DNA of 64,000 nucleotides. It comes from Candidatus Flexifilum affinis (GTDB taxonomy: Bacteria > Chloroflexota > Anaerolineae > Aggregatilineales > Phototrophicaceae). Below, in pieces: positions 8,848 to 19,302 of the stretch. How positions within the stretch are numbered: position 1 is the stretch's first letter; each line of letters opens with the position of its first letter. The notes beneath the pieces are model-generated. The model searched no databases. It was not told the DNA's origin and saw only the letters and a list, made by a program, of their open reading frames with translations. The position numbers and the translations under genes were made by a program. The DNA lies in contig JADJPJ010000027.1 of NCBI GenBank assembly GCA_016713325.1, forward strand, positions 56,849 through 120,848, given 5' to 3'.

Positions 8848-8883
8848 AACCATTACAACCATTATATGACCAATTAGGACCAA
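8848..8883 (-). promoter_or_regulatory. Candidate MocR promoter and direct-repeat operator
   Basis: On the minus strand a TATAAT box lies at 8866-8861. Overlapping it are two AATGGTT repeats 9 bases apart (8863-8857 and 8854-8848). Just upstream are two TTGGTC repeats 10 bases apart (8883-8878 and 8873-8868). MocR/PdxR/GabR regulators bind direct repeats at their own promoters, so autoregulation is plausible. No good -35 box is seen, which would fit activation. Confidence 0.5.
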
Positions 8884-9003
8884 CTGGCAGAGCCTTTTCG
8901 GACGCGTCTGTGGCCGCGGGGGATCATGCTTTCGCCATCAGGCGAGTTGGTCTATAGTTAGGACAGTTTTCATCCACGCATAGGCAAGGCGGGTGAGCGA
9001 AGC

Positions 9004-10395
9004 ATGGCGGAAGAACGTAGTCCACAGCAAGATCGGATCGACGCAGCGCTGCGCGATCTGGCATCCATGAACGCTTCCAAACGACGCGATGCCGCCTACT
9101 TCATGGGCGAAGTCGCTTATGAAGACTCGATCCCGACTCTGGTGGAGCTCTACCAGAACGACAAGAATCCGGGCGTGCGACGCGCCGCCGCCTACGCGCT
9201 GGGACAATTCCGCGCCGTCGAAGTAGCCATGGGCAGGGGCGAAGAGGCCACTGTCATGGCGCTGCTGCGGGGCGTGGAGAACGCCGGCGAGCTGGGTCGC
9301 CGCGCGCCGACGGGGGCGCGGGTTCGCCTGATCCTGTCGCTGATCCTGTCGCTGGTCTTCATGGCCGTCCTGTTCCTGTTCCAGAACGAACTGTCCGGCA
9401 TGGCTCTCGGCGGCAGCACCGATCGCTCGGCGCTGCTGGCCGACGTGCGCGGCTACTTCTCCCGCGTCCGTGACGATACCCAGACGCTGCAGACGGAATA
9501 TCTCAACGTCCTGGCCTCGCAACAGCTCGGATGCGTGTCCTTCTTCAACGCCATGGCGCCCTACACGCTCGACCGTCGCGACGCCGCCGCTTACCGCGAT
9601 ATCACCGCTGTGGTGGCGGACATCAACCAGGTCAACAACCTGATCCAGGAGGCCCGCCGGCCCTACGACGAGGCCTGCGCCGGCGACACGGCATCTTTCG
9701 GCCCGCAGCAGGCCAACGAGGTCTACCGCACGCTCATTCCCATCTTTGAGAGCAACAGCGGCCTGCTGGCGCGCATCGAAGTGGCGCTGACGGCCGCCGA
9801 AGCCAATACCACCCCGCCGACGACTGTGCCGCCAACTGCGATCCCACCGACGGCTGTCCCGCCGACATCGATCCCGCCCACCAGCGCTCAGGCTGAAGCG
9901 GCGACGCAGGACAGTTCAGCGCAGGCGGCGCCGACTCAACCCCCGCCGGCGACGACGATCGACACCGAGGCCATCCTGCCGCCGCTCTACAACATCGTAG
10001 ACGCCATGATCGGCACGCGCGGGTCGGCGACGCTGCTGGTGCAGTACTGGGAAGATGTTGGCAACACCGGCGAAACCGCCGGCTGCTCCATCCCGACGGT
10101 GCCCGACACTCCCGAGGAAGTGAACATCGACCCATCCGACCTGTCGGCCTCGCCGGAACTGGCCCGTGCCGTCGATCTGATCAACAGCGGACTGACTGCC
10201 ATCCGCGACGGCTGGGTAGATTTCCAGTTCGCCTGTAATTCGCGTAATCTGATGGGTGAGCTGCCAAGTAAGCTGGCGACGGCCAGGGCCGCCCAGAGCG
10301 CCTTCGGCGCTGCCCGCACGCTGCTCGACGCGGTGCGCGATCCGAACCTGCTGCTAACGCCTGCCACAGGCGCTACGCCCACAACGGGCGCATGA
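9004..10395 (+). CDS. HEAT-repeat, single-TM protein with Pro/Thr linker, unknown function
   Basis: A 463-residue protein. Residues about 15-75 resemble HEAT/PBS-lyase repeats (AAYFMGEVAYEDSIPTLVEL, then NPGVRRAAAYALGQF). A single membrane helix follows at about residues 101-122 (LILSLILSLVFMAVLFLF). Two helical outer domains are separated by a linker rich in PPT and IPPT repeats at about residues 272-320. This gives a cytosolic HEAT domain with an extracytoplasmic helical part. It lies 240 bases before the TIR-WD40 gene on the same strand. I do not recognise a named family for the outer domains. Confidence 0.82.
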   Translation: MAEERSPQQDRIDAALRDLASMNASKRRDAAYFMGEVAYEDSIPTLVELYQNDKNPGVRRAAAYALGQFRAVEVAMGRGEEATVMALLRGVENAGELGRRAPTGARVRLILSLILSLVFMAVLFLFQNELSGMALGGSTDRSALLADVRGYFSRVRDDTQTLQTEYLNVLASQQLGCVSFFNAMAPYTLDRRDAAAYRDITAVVADINQVNNLIQEARRPYDEACAGDTASFGPQQANEVYRTLIPIFESNSGLLARIEVALTAAEANTTPPTTVPPTAIPPTAVPPTSIPPTSAQAEAATQDSSAQAAPTQPPPATTIDTEAILPPLYNIVDAMIGTRGSATLLVQYWEDVGNTGETAGCSIPTVPDTPEEVNIDPSDLSASPELARAVDLINSGLTAIRDGWVDFQFACNSRNLMGELPSKLATARAAQSAFGAARTLLDAVRDPNLLLTPATGATPTTGA

Positions 10396-10464
10396 GTCCG
10401 GTTCGACAACTCTGACAGCGGAGGCAGGCGTCGTTCGGTTGAAGCGGCCCTGCCTTTTCGATCT

Positions 10465-10503
10465 GGAGGCGCGCGCCGGCGAAAGAACCGGTTGCGTGCC
10501 TCC
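10465..10503. terminator. Imperfect hairpin between the HEAT and TIR genes
   Basis: GGAGGC and GCCTCC arms enclose further imperfect pairing, with a loop near CGAAAGAA. There is no U tract. It could attenuate transcription between the two genes. The rest of the 10396-10634 gap shows nothing recognisable. Confidence 0.3.
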
Positions 10504-10634
10504 GCCAGCAGACGCAAACGGCTGCGCCGCCTGACCACCTTCTTTGATCCCTGCCATCGCCCTACGCTCAACGCCGTTTCCGCAGAATCTTCTAGACCGA
10601 AGCTGTTGAAGCGTATTGACGCACAGGGTTCATC

Positions 10635-13610
10635 ATGACCGATGTGTTCATTTCCTATTCTCGCAAAGATCAGGATTTCGTCCGCCAGCTCTTCGAGCGG
10701 CTGTCGGAAAAGGACCGCGCCGCATGGGTCGACTGGGAAGGTATCCCCGTCACCGCCGACTGGTGGCAGGAGATCGCCAAGGGGATCGACGCCGCCGACA
10801 ACTTCCTGTTCATCATCAGCCCGGACTCGGTGATGTCGCAGGTGTGCAACCGCGAGATCGAGTACGCGGTCGCGCACAACAAGCGACTGATCCCAATCGT
10901 CCGCCGAGAGGCCGTGCCGGAGGAGATGAACAAGGCGCTGGCACGTCACAACTGGCTCTATGCGCGCGAAGGCGACGACTTCGACGAAGTCTTCGACGCG
11001 CTCATCGACGCGCTCAACACCGACCTGGTTTACGTTCAGGGCCACACCCGGCTGCTGGTCCGCGCCCGCGAGTGGGAGAAAGAGAGGGAGGACGCCAGCT
11101 ATCTGCTGCGCGGCAGCGAGCTGAGCCTGGCGGAGACCTGGCTGGAAGAGAGCGGCGGCAAGGAGCCCAAGCCGACCGAACTGCAAACCCGCTATCTCCA
11201 TGCCAGCCGCCGGGTCAGCAACGCGCGCCAGCGGACGCTGCTGGCCGGCGTTTCGGTGGCGCTGGCGGCAACCGTGGCCCTGGCCCTGATCGCCGTCGCC
11301 CTTTTCGGCGTGGCCGAAAACCGTCGGCAGGAAAGCGAGCAGCGGGGCACAGCCGTGGCGCAGCAGGCTGCGACGGCCACCAATGCCCTCGGACTGAGCG
11401 AAGTGCGCGGCACCGAGGTCGCCTTCAGCGCGGCGACGGCCATCGCTGCCGAAGCAACCTCAGCCCGGCGGGCGGTCGAGTGGCAGGGGCTGGCCTGGGC
11501 CGTCGCCTCCGAGCGCGCCGGAGCCGCAGAAGATCACGATCTGGAACTGGCGCTGGCGCTTCAGGCGATGTCGATTGCGGAACCGCCGCCGGAAGTGCAG
11601 GCGCAGATGTTCGACGCCGCCTATGCGCCGGGTGCCGCGCGCGTTTTCGCCGGGGAGCACGCGGGCTGGGTCACTTCGCTCGACGTCAGCGCCGACGGCC
11701 GCTATCTGCTGTCCAGCGGCATGGAAGGGACGCTCGCCCTGTGGGATACGGCCACTGGCGAACTCCTGCACAGCGAGCAGTTCGGCAGCGGGGCAGACCT
11801 GGGCGCCGGCGCGTTCATGAACTTGCAGGCCATCAACGCGGTTGCTTTTCACCCCACCCGCAGCAATATCGCCGTCACCGGGACCAGCAACGGCACGCTC
11901 ACCCTATGGGATGTCGCGGAGTGGCAGCCGCTGGCGCAGGTCTCGACCGATTTTGTCGAGGCCGTGGCTTTCAGCCCCGATGGTCGCCTGATCGCCGTCG
12001 GCATGGCGGCCTCCACTGGCAACCTCGGGCTGTTCGACGCCGAAACGTTGGAAGTCGTGACTATGCTGGACGAGCACAGCGAAGATGTCATCTCGCTGGC
12101 CTTCTCCCCCGACGGCGCACTGCTGCTGGCGGGCTCCGAAGATGCCACCGCCAGCCTGTGGGAGATCTCCTCGCGCGAGCGGCTCATCACCTACGGGCCG
12201 GTGGTGGATGCGGTCGAGCCGGATATCGACATTGATGGGCTGGGTTTTGGCGCTCCCACTGAAAGCGGCGTCCCGACGATCATCCTGGCCACCAACAGCG
12301 GGCAGATCATCGCCTATGAGCGGGACAGCGGCGAAGAATTGCTGCGCTACGCGGTCGGTTTCACGCCGTCCACGCTGGACTCGCTGGCGGTCAATCCCTT
12401 TGGCTATCAGGTCGCGACCGCGGCTTATGATGGGTTGGTCTCCATCTGGGATTCGCGGACCGGTCGGCGGCTCCGCAGTTTCCGGGGCAGCACCGTCCGC
12501 CCGGCCAATAACGTGGTCTTCAGCCGCGATGGGCTGACGCTGTACGCCGGCTCACAGGACGGCACACTGCGCCGCTGGTATGTCCGCAGCGGGGCGGAAG
12601 CGGCGCGCTTCATCGGTTTCCGGAACGGCGCCGGCGCGGCGACGCTGGCCTTTGCTCCCGACGGCCTGCGCGCTCTGGTGGGCGGCGGCACAGCGGACCC
12701 GGCGCTGCTGGTCTGGGACCTGGAGACGGGTCAGGTGCTTCGCCGTTTGGAAGGACACCCCGACGCTGTCTTACATATTGAAACGATGGTCAACGACGCG
12801 GGCAATCTGCTCGCGCTGACCAGCGGATGGGATCCGGCGGTGCGCCTGTGGAACATCGACACCGGCGACGCCCTGCGCACCTATGACCTCGACGCGGTGC
12901 TCATTCCATCGCTCGACATCGCCACCGACAGCCGGCGCGCTCTGGTCGCGATCTATGGCGGTCGCAACAGTGGGTCCCACATTCTTGACCTGGAATCGGG
13001 CGAGCTGATCGAGGAGTTGGATACCGGTCTTTTCATCAATGTGGTTGTGATGTTCTCCCCCGACGAGTCGCGTATTTTCATCGGCGGCGCGGCGGAGTCC
13101 GCCAACGGGCGGGCGCTGCTGTTCGACGCGTCGACGCGTGAGGTACTGTCGACGTGGGATCTGGATGGGTCGTCGGTCAACGCCGCCGCCTTCAGCGCCG
13201 ATGGCACGCGGCTGCTGGTCGCCACCCAGGATGGGCAGATCTTCGAATATGCGATGCCCGATGGGACCGAAGTGCGCAGGTATGTTGGCCACAGCGACGT
13301 CGTCTCCAGCGTCACTTTCAGCCCGGACGAACGCTGGATGCTGAGCACCGGCTATGACGATACGGCACGGGTGTGGGATGCGCAGACCGGGCTGCTGCTC
13401 TTCACGCTGATGATGGACGACGACGGACGCGAGGTCCAGTTCGGGCCGGATGGTCTGCCTTATACCGTCAGCCGCGATGGCGGCCTGACTCGCTGGCTGC
13501 TCGCCCGCGACGCTTTCGGCGCGCGCGATTGGGCGCTGGCCAACCGCGTGGTGCGCGACTTCACCTGCGCCGAACGCCAGGCAAACCGCATCGCGCCGTT
13601 GTGCGAGTAG
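10635..13610 (+). CDS. TIR domain - transmembrane - WD40 propeller protein
   Basis: A 991-residue protein. Residues 1-135 are a TIR domain: [20 protein letters not shown] (box 1), [37 protein letters not shown]. The Glu after the CNRE helix sits where TIR NADases have their catalytic Glu. One membrane helix spans about residues 200-225. A coiled or Ala-rich segment follows to about residue 335. The remainder is a long WD40 array (for example [57 protein letters not shown]), enough blades for about two propellers. TIR proteins with propellers are thought to signal or cleave NAD on sensing a trigger; the trigger here is unknown. Confidence 0.92.
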   Translation: MTDVFISYSRKDQDFVRQLFERLSEKDRAAWVDWEGIPVTADWWQEIAKGIDAADNFLFIISPDSVMSQVCNREIEYAVAHNKRLIPIVRREAVPEEMNKALARHNWLYAREGDDFDEVFDALIDALNTDLVYVQGHTRLLVRAREWEKEREDASYLLRGSELSLAETWLEESGGKEPKPTELQTRYLHASRRVSNARQRTLLAGVSVALAATVALALIAVALFGVAENRRQESEQRGTAVAQQAATATNALGLSEVRGTEVAFSAATAIAAEATSARRAVEWQGLAWAVASERAGAAEDHDLELALALQAMSIAEPPPEVQAQMFDAAYAPGAARVFAGEHAGWVTSLDVSADGRYLLSSGMEGTLALWDTATGELLHSEQFGSGADLGAGAFMNLQAINAVAFHPTRSNIAVTGTSNGTLTLWDVAEWQPLAQVSTDFVEAVAFSPDGRLIAVGMAASTGNLGLFDAETLEVVTMLDEHSEDVISLAFSPDGALLLAGSEDATASLWEISSRERLITYGPVVDAVEPDIDIDGLGFGAPTESGVPTIILATNSGQIIAYERDSGEELLRYAVGFTPSTLDSLAVNPFGYQVATAAYDGLVSIWDSRTGRRLRSFRGSTVRPANNVVFSRDGLTLYAGSQDGTLRRWYVRSGAEAARFIGFRNGAGAATLAFAPDGLRALVGGGTADPALLVWDLETGQVLRRLEGHPDAVLHIETMVNDAGNLLALTSGWDPAVRLWNIDTGDALRTYDLDAVLIPSLDIATDSRRALVAIYGGRNSGSHILDLESGELIEELDTGLFINVVVMFSPDESRIFIGGAAESANGRALLFDASTREVLSTWDLDGSSVNAAAFSADGTRLLVATQDGQIFEYAMPDGTEVRRYVGHSDVVSSVTFSPDERWMLSTGYDDTARVWDAQTGLLLFTLMMDDDGREVQFGPDGLPYTVSRDGGLTRWLLARDAFGARDWALANRVVRDFTCAERQANRIAPLCE

Positions 13611-13667
13611 CTGAAATAGAAAGGAATGAGAGACGGGGGGATGGGGCCTGGAGCGGGGTCCGGAGCT

Positions 13668-15362
13668 GGTCACTGCCCCGTCGTTGGCCTGGGAGACCAG
13701 ACGGGCATACTTGGCCATCACGCCGCTGAGGTAGTGCGGCTTCGGCGCCTGCCACTCGCGGCGGCGTGCCGCCAGTTCCTCGTCGCTCAGCTCGACGTTG
13801 AGCGAACGCGCGTCAATGTCGACGTTGATGACGTCGCCCTCGCGCAGCAGCGCGATCGGCCCGCCGACCATCGCCTCCGGCGCGACATGGCCGATCATCA
13901 GGCCGCGCGTCGCCCCGCTGAAGCGCCCATCGGTCAGCAGCATCACATCCGAGCCGTGCCCCTGTCCGACGATCGCCGCCGTCACCTGGAGCATCTCGCG
14001 CATGCCCGGCCCGCCTGTCGGCCCCTCGTAGCGGATCACCACGATGTCGCCGGGGTTGATCTGATGCGCCTGCACGGCATGGTAGGCATCTTCCTCGCGT
14101 TCGAAGACGCGGGCGACGCCGCGGAACTGACGCGGTTCGGTGCCCTTCAGCTTGACCACGCCGCCATCCGGGGCAAGGTTGCCCTTCATGATGTGCAGGC
14201 CGCCGTTTTCAAAGATCGGGTTGTCAAGCGGGCGGATGACCTGCTGGCCGGGCGTCTCAGTCGCGGTGGCCGCTTCTTCGGACAGGGTCGTGCCGCTGAC
14301 GGTGATCGCGCTGCCGTCGATATAGCCGCCCTCCAGCAGGCGCTGGGTCAGCAGACGCACGCCGCCTGCCTTGTAGAGATCCACGGCGTTGTATTTGCCC
14401 GTGGGCGTCATGTCGCACAGCAGCGGCGTGCGCTTGCTGATGGCCTCGATGTCATCGATGGTGAAGGGGATGCCGGCTTCACGGGCGAAGGCCAGCGTGT
14501 GCAGCACGCCGTTGGTGCTGCCACCGCTCGCGGCAATCGCTGCGACCGCGTTTTCCAGCGCCGTAAGGGTAACGATCTTGCTGGGCCGCAGGTCGGCTTC
14601 GATCATCTTGAGGATCAAGGCGCCAGCGTCGACTGAAGCGCGATCCTTGTCATCGTCCATCGCCGGGATGTCCGCCAGGCCCATCGGGCACAGGCCCAGG
14701 ACTTCGCCGACCATCGCCATGGTGTTGGCGGTGAACTGCCCGCCGCACGCGCCGGGTCCTGGACAGGCCGCGTCTTCGATACCCTTCAGTTCCTCCAGGC
14801 TGATCTTGCCGGCCTGGTAGGCGCCCATCGCCTCGAAGACCGAGCCAACCGTCAACTCACGCCCTTTGTAGTTGCCAGGCAGGATGGAGCCGCCGTAGAG
14901 CATGATCGACGGGATATCCATACGGATCATCGCCATGATCGTGCCGGGGATGGTCTTGTCACAGGCGGAGAGGGTGATCATGCCGTCAAAGTAGTTACCG
15001 CGCGCCACCAGTTCAATCGAGTCGGCGATGATCTCGCGGCTGATCAGCGAGGTCTTCATGCCCTCGGTGCCCATCGTGATGCCGTCGCTGATGCTGACGG
15101 TGTTGAACTCCAGCGGCGTGCCGCCCGCTCGTTTGATGCCCTCGCGCACCTTGGCGGAAAGGCGGCGTAGGTGGAAGTTGCAGGGTCCGATCTCCGTCCA
15201 GGTGTTGGCGATGCCGATGATCGGCTTGCTCAGATCCTCGTCGGTCAGGCCGATCGCTTTGAGCATGGAACGCGCGCCGGCGCGGTCAACACCGCCGACC
15301 AGGGTACGGCTGCGAGCATTAAGTTCATGCAGTCGGTCGCGGATTTCTGGTGAATCGGTCAT
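13668..15362 (-). CDS. ilvD: Dihydroxy-acid dehydratase IlvD (natural stop codon apparently lost)
   Basis: This Fe-S enzyme dehydrates dihydroxy-isovalerate and dihydroxy-methylvalerate in valine, leucine and isoleucine synthesis. Starting at the ATG at 15362, it shows the family landmarks [46 protein letters not shown] (cluster cysteines), [21 protein letters not shown] and [13 protein letters not shown]. About 565 residues bring it to the usual length, ending at DGAVT. The literal frame then has no stop until 12771, running about 840 bases antisense into the TIR gene. A one-base change in the GGGG run near 13677 would give an immediate TGA. I therefore end the gene at 13668; the exact end is uncertain. 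Confidence 0.9.
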
Positions 15363-15562
15363 GGAGACCCCCTCGTTCTGTGTTACAGTCTAAGATATGG
15401 GCATTTATGTTGTTCGCGGATTGTAGCACGCGGACGCACAAACTGCCTGAACAGATTGGGCAGGGTATTATAGATGGGGTGATCCAACAGCCGCCTGTTG
15501 TCGATAGATAAGTAACTGAAAAACGTGTACAACTTATTCTGTGCCCACCCATTGGGCTAAGC

Positions 15563-15568
15563 TATAAT
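15563..15568 (+). promoter_or_regulatory. Probable -10 box of the kinase gene
   Basis: TATAAT lies 38 bases before the kinase ATG, giving a leader of roughly 30 bases. No convincing -35 hexamer stands 16-18 bases upstream. The 15363-15562 gap upstream of ilvD otherwise shows nothing I recognise. Confidence 0.5.
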
Positions 15569-15606
15569 ATGAAGACGCGATCTCACAATCTTTTCAGGTT
15601 CCTTCA

Positions 15607-16722
15607 ATGACCTTCTATCCTGGGCAGCATGTCGGCTCCTACAAAATTGTTGAGCTACTGGGCCAGGGTGCTATGGCGACGGTCTATAAGGCCCAGCACG
15701 CCCTGCTCGATCGCTACGGCGCGCTCAAAGTCATGCACCAGTTCATGGTCAACGATCCGCACTTCATCGAGAGTTTCGAGCGTGAGGCGCAGATCATTGC
15801 CAAGCTGGACCACCCGAACATTGTTCCCGTGTTCGACTATGCCGATCACTCCGGCAATCGCTACCTGGTGATGAAGTTCATCGAAGGCATCTCGCTGCAG
15901 ACTGCTCTGGAGGATGGCCCGATCGAACTGGCGGATATTCGCCGGGTCATCGCCGCCATCGCCAGCGCCCTCGACTATGCCCATGTCCAGGGCGTGATGC
16001 ACCGCGATATCAAACCGTCGAACATTATGGTCGACAGGCGCGGAACGCCCTATCTGGCCGACTTCGGTCTGGCCCAGGCCATTGAAGACGCAGAGATCAG
16101 CGGTCGCATCGTCGGCACGCCCGCCTACATCTCGCCGGAACAGGCCACACCCGGCGAGTCCGTGGACGACCGATCGGATGTCTATTCGCTGGGCGTGGTG
16201 CTCTACCAGCTCGTCGTTGGCAGGGTGCCGTTCCGCGGCTCATCGGTGGCGGAAATCATTCACAAGCACCGCTCCGAGCCGCCGCCCGTGCCCTCCTCGC
16301 TCAACCCGGAGATCCCCCGCAGCGTGGATGTGATGCTGATCAAGGCGCTGGCCAAAAAGCCGGATGCCCGTTACGACACCGGCGAAGAGATGGTGGCGGC
16401 CTTCGAGAAAGCGCTCAACTCGGCCGGCATCGACGCCCTCAATGCCTTCGAGCGCCACAGCCTGAAGTTTTCGCTGGGCAAGCCGCGTCAGCGGCAGGCG
16501 GTCATCCCGCGCGGCCAGAACCTGCCTTCGAAGCAGCAGGTGGGCATCGAGGACACGCCGGGCAGAGCGGCGCTGGCCAGCAAACCACCAGAGAAACCGA
16601 TTAAACAGCGGGGCACCAAACTGGATCTGGCGCTGATCATCGCCTTCTTCCTGTCACTGATCTACGCTCGAGGCCGGCGGCTAGATCTCCCCTCAAGCGC
16701 TTTTCGTCTGTATCACCTGTAA
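15607..16722 (+). CDS. Serine/threonine protein kinase (PknB-like), possibly with a damaged C-terminus
   Basis: Residues 9-275 are a complete Hanks-type kinase domain: glycine loop LLGQGAMATVYKA, ATP-binding Lys in ALKVM, catalytic loop HRDIKPSNIM, DFG in LADFGLA, activation segment GTPAYISPEQA, and the DVYSLGVVLYQLVVG helix. A charged linker follows, then a hydrophobic stretch LALIIAFFLSLIY at about residues 338-350, likely a membrane anchor. The tail after it (ARGRRLDLPSSAFRLYHL) is atypical and may reflect a frameshift that removed an outer sensor part. The stop codon lies at the left arm of the following terminator hairpin. Substrates are unknown. Confidence 0.92.
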   Translation: MTFYPGQHVGSYKIVELLGQGAMATVYKAQHALLDRYGALKVMHQFMVNDPHFIESFEREAQIIAKLDHPNIVPVFDYADHSGNRYLVMKFIEGISLQTALEDGPIELADIRRVIAAIASALDYAHVQGVMHRDIKPSNIMVDRRGTPYLADFGLAQAIEDAEISGRIVGTPAYISPEQATPGESVDDRSDVYSLGVVLYQLVVGRVPFRGSSVAEIIHKHRSEPPPVPSSLNPEIPRSVDVMLIKALAKKPDARYDTGEEMVAAFEKALNSAGIDALNAFERHSLKFSLGKPRQRQAVIPRGQNLPSKQQVGIEDTPGRAALASKPPEKPIKQRGTKLDLALIIAFFLSLIYARGRRLDLPSSAFRLYHL

Positions 16723-16763
16723 CACACTTAGCGAGAGAAGACGTCCCCCTCGCTAAGTGTGTT
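16721..16763 (+). terminator. Perfect 15-bp hairpin after the kinase gene
   Basis: Arms 16721-16735 (AACACACTTAGCGAG) and 16749-16763 are exact complements with a 13-base loop. The left arm overlaps the kinase TAA stop. There is no U tract, but a TATACT word follows at once and could be the -10 box of the next gene. Confidence 0.7.
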
Positions 16764-16809
16764 ATACTCCGCGCGTTTGCCCGGACCAATTGCAGCGCCA
16801 GGATCAAAC

Positions 16810-18192
16810 GTGCTTTTCACAAGCGCTACCTTCGTCGTTTTCTTCGCCATAGTTCTCCTGCTGTGGCATTTGCTTCCGTTCCGGTTCGCCAAGTTCATGC
16901 TTCTCGTGGCGAGTCTTATCTTCTACGGCTATTGGTATCCGCCGTTGATGGTTCTGCTGCTGTTTTCGGGCCTGGTCGACTACATCGCCGGAGCACGCAT
17001 CGTCTCAGACCCTGCCCACAGGCGTTCCTGGCTTGCCGCGTCACTCGCAACTAATCTGGGCGTGCTCTTCTTCTTCAAGTACTCGGCATTTGCAGTCGAT
17101 AACCTCAATGCGGTCTTCGGGCTGGTGAACGTACCGCTTCATGTGGAATGGTCGATCATATTGCCTCTCGGCATCTCTTTTTATACTTTTCAGAGCATGA
17201 GCTACACCATCGACATCTATAAAGGCACCCTGAAACCGACAAAGTCCTTGGCTGATTTTTTCATGTATCTGGCGTTCTTTCCCCAACTCGTCGCCGGTCC
17301 CATTGTTCGTGCAGTTGACTTCCTCCCACAGGTCCTGAAACGCCATCCGGTGACGTATGCCGATGTCGAAGAAGGGGTCTATCGCATTACGCGCGGTTTC
17401 TTCCTCAAGATGGTGATTGCCAACAACATTGCGGGCAGTGTTGAGACCATCTTCGCTCATGATGTCTCACGCCTGGATCTGTGGGCGGCATGGATGGGCG
17501 CTCTCTTTTTCGGAATCCAGATATTCTGTGACTTTGCAGGCTATTCGGACATCGCCATTGGACTTGCGCGACTCTTCGGGTTTCGGCTTCTGGAGAACTT
17601 CAGTAGCCCTTATACGGCTGGCAGCCTGCAGGACTTCTGGCGGCGCTGGCATATCTCGCTCTCCACCTGGTTCCGCGACTATGTCTATGTCCCTCTAGGT
17701 GGCAATCGAACCGGCCAGTGGCGGGCTTCGGCAAACCTCTTTGTCGTGTTTGTGATCAGCGGCATCTGGCATGGCGCCAACTGGACATTCCTCCTGTGGG
17801 GCGCCATGCATGGTCTGGCGCTGCTTATGGAACGCAGGCTGAAAAACTTCTGGCGAAGCCGGCAACGACCCGCGATGCCAGCTGCGCTAGCGACGACGCT
17901 GGTTCTAATCTTTGTCGTGTTCGCCTGGGTCCCTTTTCGTGCGCCATCGATCGCCTACATTCCAGTACTGGCAGCAGATGATCTCAGGTTCGCTTCGTCC
18001 ACAGATTCACTGTTTCTGGACGGTTTACCCTGGTTGCTCTTGTACATTGGGACTCAGACGATCATGTTCCTTCGCGAAAGGAACCCGGGCCTTAGCCGCA
18101 TTTTGTCGCCTAAACTGGAAATGTGGGTCTTCTTTGCACTGATCGTTCTGATTCCCAGTGCAACCGCAGATTTCATCTACTTCGATTTCTAG
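16810..18192 (+). CDS. MBOAT-family membrane O-acyltransferase (AlgI-like)
   Basis: The start is placed at the GTG at 16810 (LFTSATFVVFFAIVLLLWHL), with AGGA 6 bases upstream; an earlier in-frame GTG lies inside the terminator hairpin. The 460 residues contain about 10-12 membrane helices. The DFWRRWHISLSTWFRDYVY segment is the MBOAT signature and IWHGANWTFLLWGAMHG holds the catalytic His. AlgI-type enzymes transfer acetyl groups across the membrane to a partner SGNH protein, which acetylates surface polysaccharide. The next gene is such a partner, so the two likely form one O-acetylation system. Confidence 0.92.
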   Translation: MLFTSATFVVFFAIVLLLWHLLPFRFAKFMLLVASLIFYGYWYPPLMVLLLFSGLVDYIAGARIVSDPAHRRSWLAASLATNLGVLFFFKYSAFAVDNLNAVFGLVNVPLHVEWSIILPLGISFYTFQSMSYTIDIYKGTLKPTKSLADFFMYLAFFPQLVAGPIVRAVDFLPQVLKRHPVTYADVEEGVYRITRGFFLKMVIANNIAGSVETIFAHDVSRLDLWAAWMGALFFGIQIFCDFAGYSDIAIGLARLFGFRLLENFSSPYTAGSLQDFWRRWHISLSTWFRDYVYVPLGGNRTGQWRASANLFVVFVISGIWHGANWTFLLWGAMHGLALLMERRLKNFWRSRQRPAMPAALATTLVLIFVVFAWVPFRAPSIAYIPVLAADDLRFASSTDSLFLDGLPWLLLYIGTQTIMFLRERNPGLSRILSPKLEMWVFFALIVLIPSATADFIYFDF

Positions 18193-18229
18193 AGATCAGC
18201 AGCGCGTGGAACACAATGGAAAAACCAAT

Positions 18230-19281
18230 ATGCTTCGCTACGTGCGCCTTTTCCTCCCCTTCATTGTTATCCTGTTGGTCGCCGGCCAGCTGTCGCCACT
18301 CATCGCGCGGATTTGCAGCGCTCAGGCAATCCCCTGGAACGAGGCGCTGGAAGGTGCGCGCATCCTCGGGAATTTCCGCCATTTGCTCGACCCCGAGACC
18401 CTGATGGCAGGCGACGTCTTCCTGATGGGCACATCGCGAACCACATCGGCGTTCGCGCCGCCGGTGCTGGAAGCAGCGCTGGCGCAGGCCTTTCCTGAAG
18501 AAGGTTCCTGGAACGTGGTCAATCTGCAGACCTATGGACGCTATGCTCAACGGGCGGAGGACGTGCTGGAAAGGATCAATCCCGATGCCCGGTTGATCGT
18601 CTTTGAATTCAGCCCTTTTCTCTTCACCATGAATCGGAAGCGCTTGTCGAGCCCTCCGATTTCACGCGATACCGGCGAGCCATCGAAGTCGAGGAACTAC
18701 GCCTCCAGGGTGCGCTGGATTCGATGCTCGGTATGGAGAATCGCGTTTTTTTGGACCCGGCCTACCTCTATAGCTATGTGCTACCGCAGCTTCGAAATCT
18801 GGAGAGCTGCCAGGGCCTGTACTATGTACTGCGCCTGAAAGGACCGGGAGAGAGCGCAGCCCAGGCCATGCGCAATGAAATCCCAGTCTACCTGTCAATC
18901 CTTCCTGACGAAGCTGCGCTGGCCGCACTGCAAGACGTCATGGGCGACAGCACCGTGCCACTGGAAACCTCCTCAGAACCGGAGTTCAACGAGGAGGCAT
19001 GGAACGCTTTCGAGCGGATTGTCCAGCTCTATTCCGCAACACAGCGTCTCGTCGTCATTCGCCCGCCGGTTTCCGCAGAGACATACGAAAACGAAGCGGC
19101 GATCTTCGCCGATGTCATTGCTCGGACCGAAGCCCTGCTGGAACGGCATGATGTTCCGCTCATCGATATGAACCCCAACCCATACGAAAGCATGGATGGG
19201 TCGCACCTGGTCTGGTTCGACTCGGTTCCCGCGACAGAGCAGCTTGCTCAGCAGATCATTGGCGCCTGGCAGCCACGCTGA
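18230..19281 (+). CDS. AlgX/AlgJ/DltD-like SGNH-fold partner of the MBOAT (one frameshift)
   Basis: The ATG at 18230 begins a membrane anchor (LRYVRLFLPFIVILLVAGQL). A block I motif FLMGTSRTTSAF carries the nucleophile Ser. At about 18630 one base is missing: the first frame reads FEFSPFLFTM and the second resumes ESEALVEPSDFTRYRRA through to 19281. The C-terminus has MDGSHLVW, the Asp-x-x-His of the SGNH triad. Reconstructed length is about 350 residues. It starts 37 bases after the MBOAT stop, so it is probably cotranscribed and receives acyl groups outside the membrane. It is either a real pseudogene or a sequencing error. Confidence 0.78.
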
Positions 19282-19302
19282 ATCGACAGCGCCGTTCAGG
19301 CT

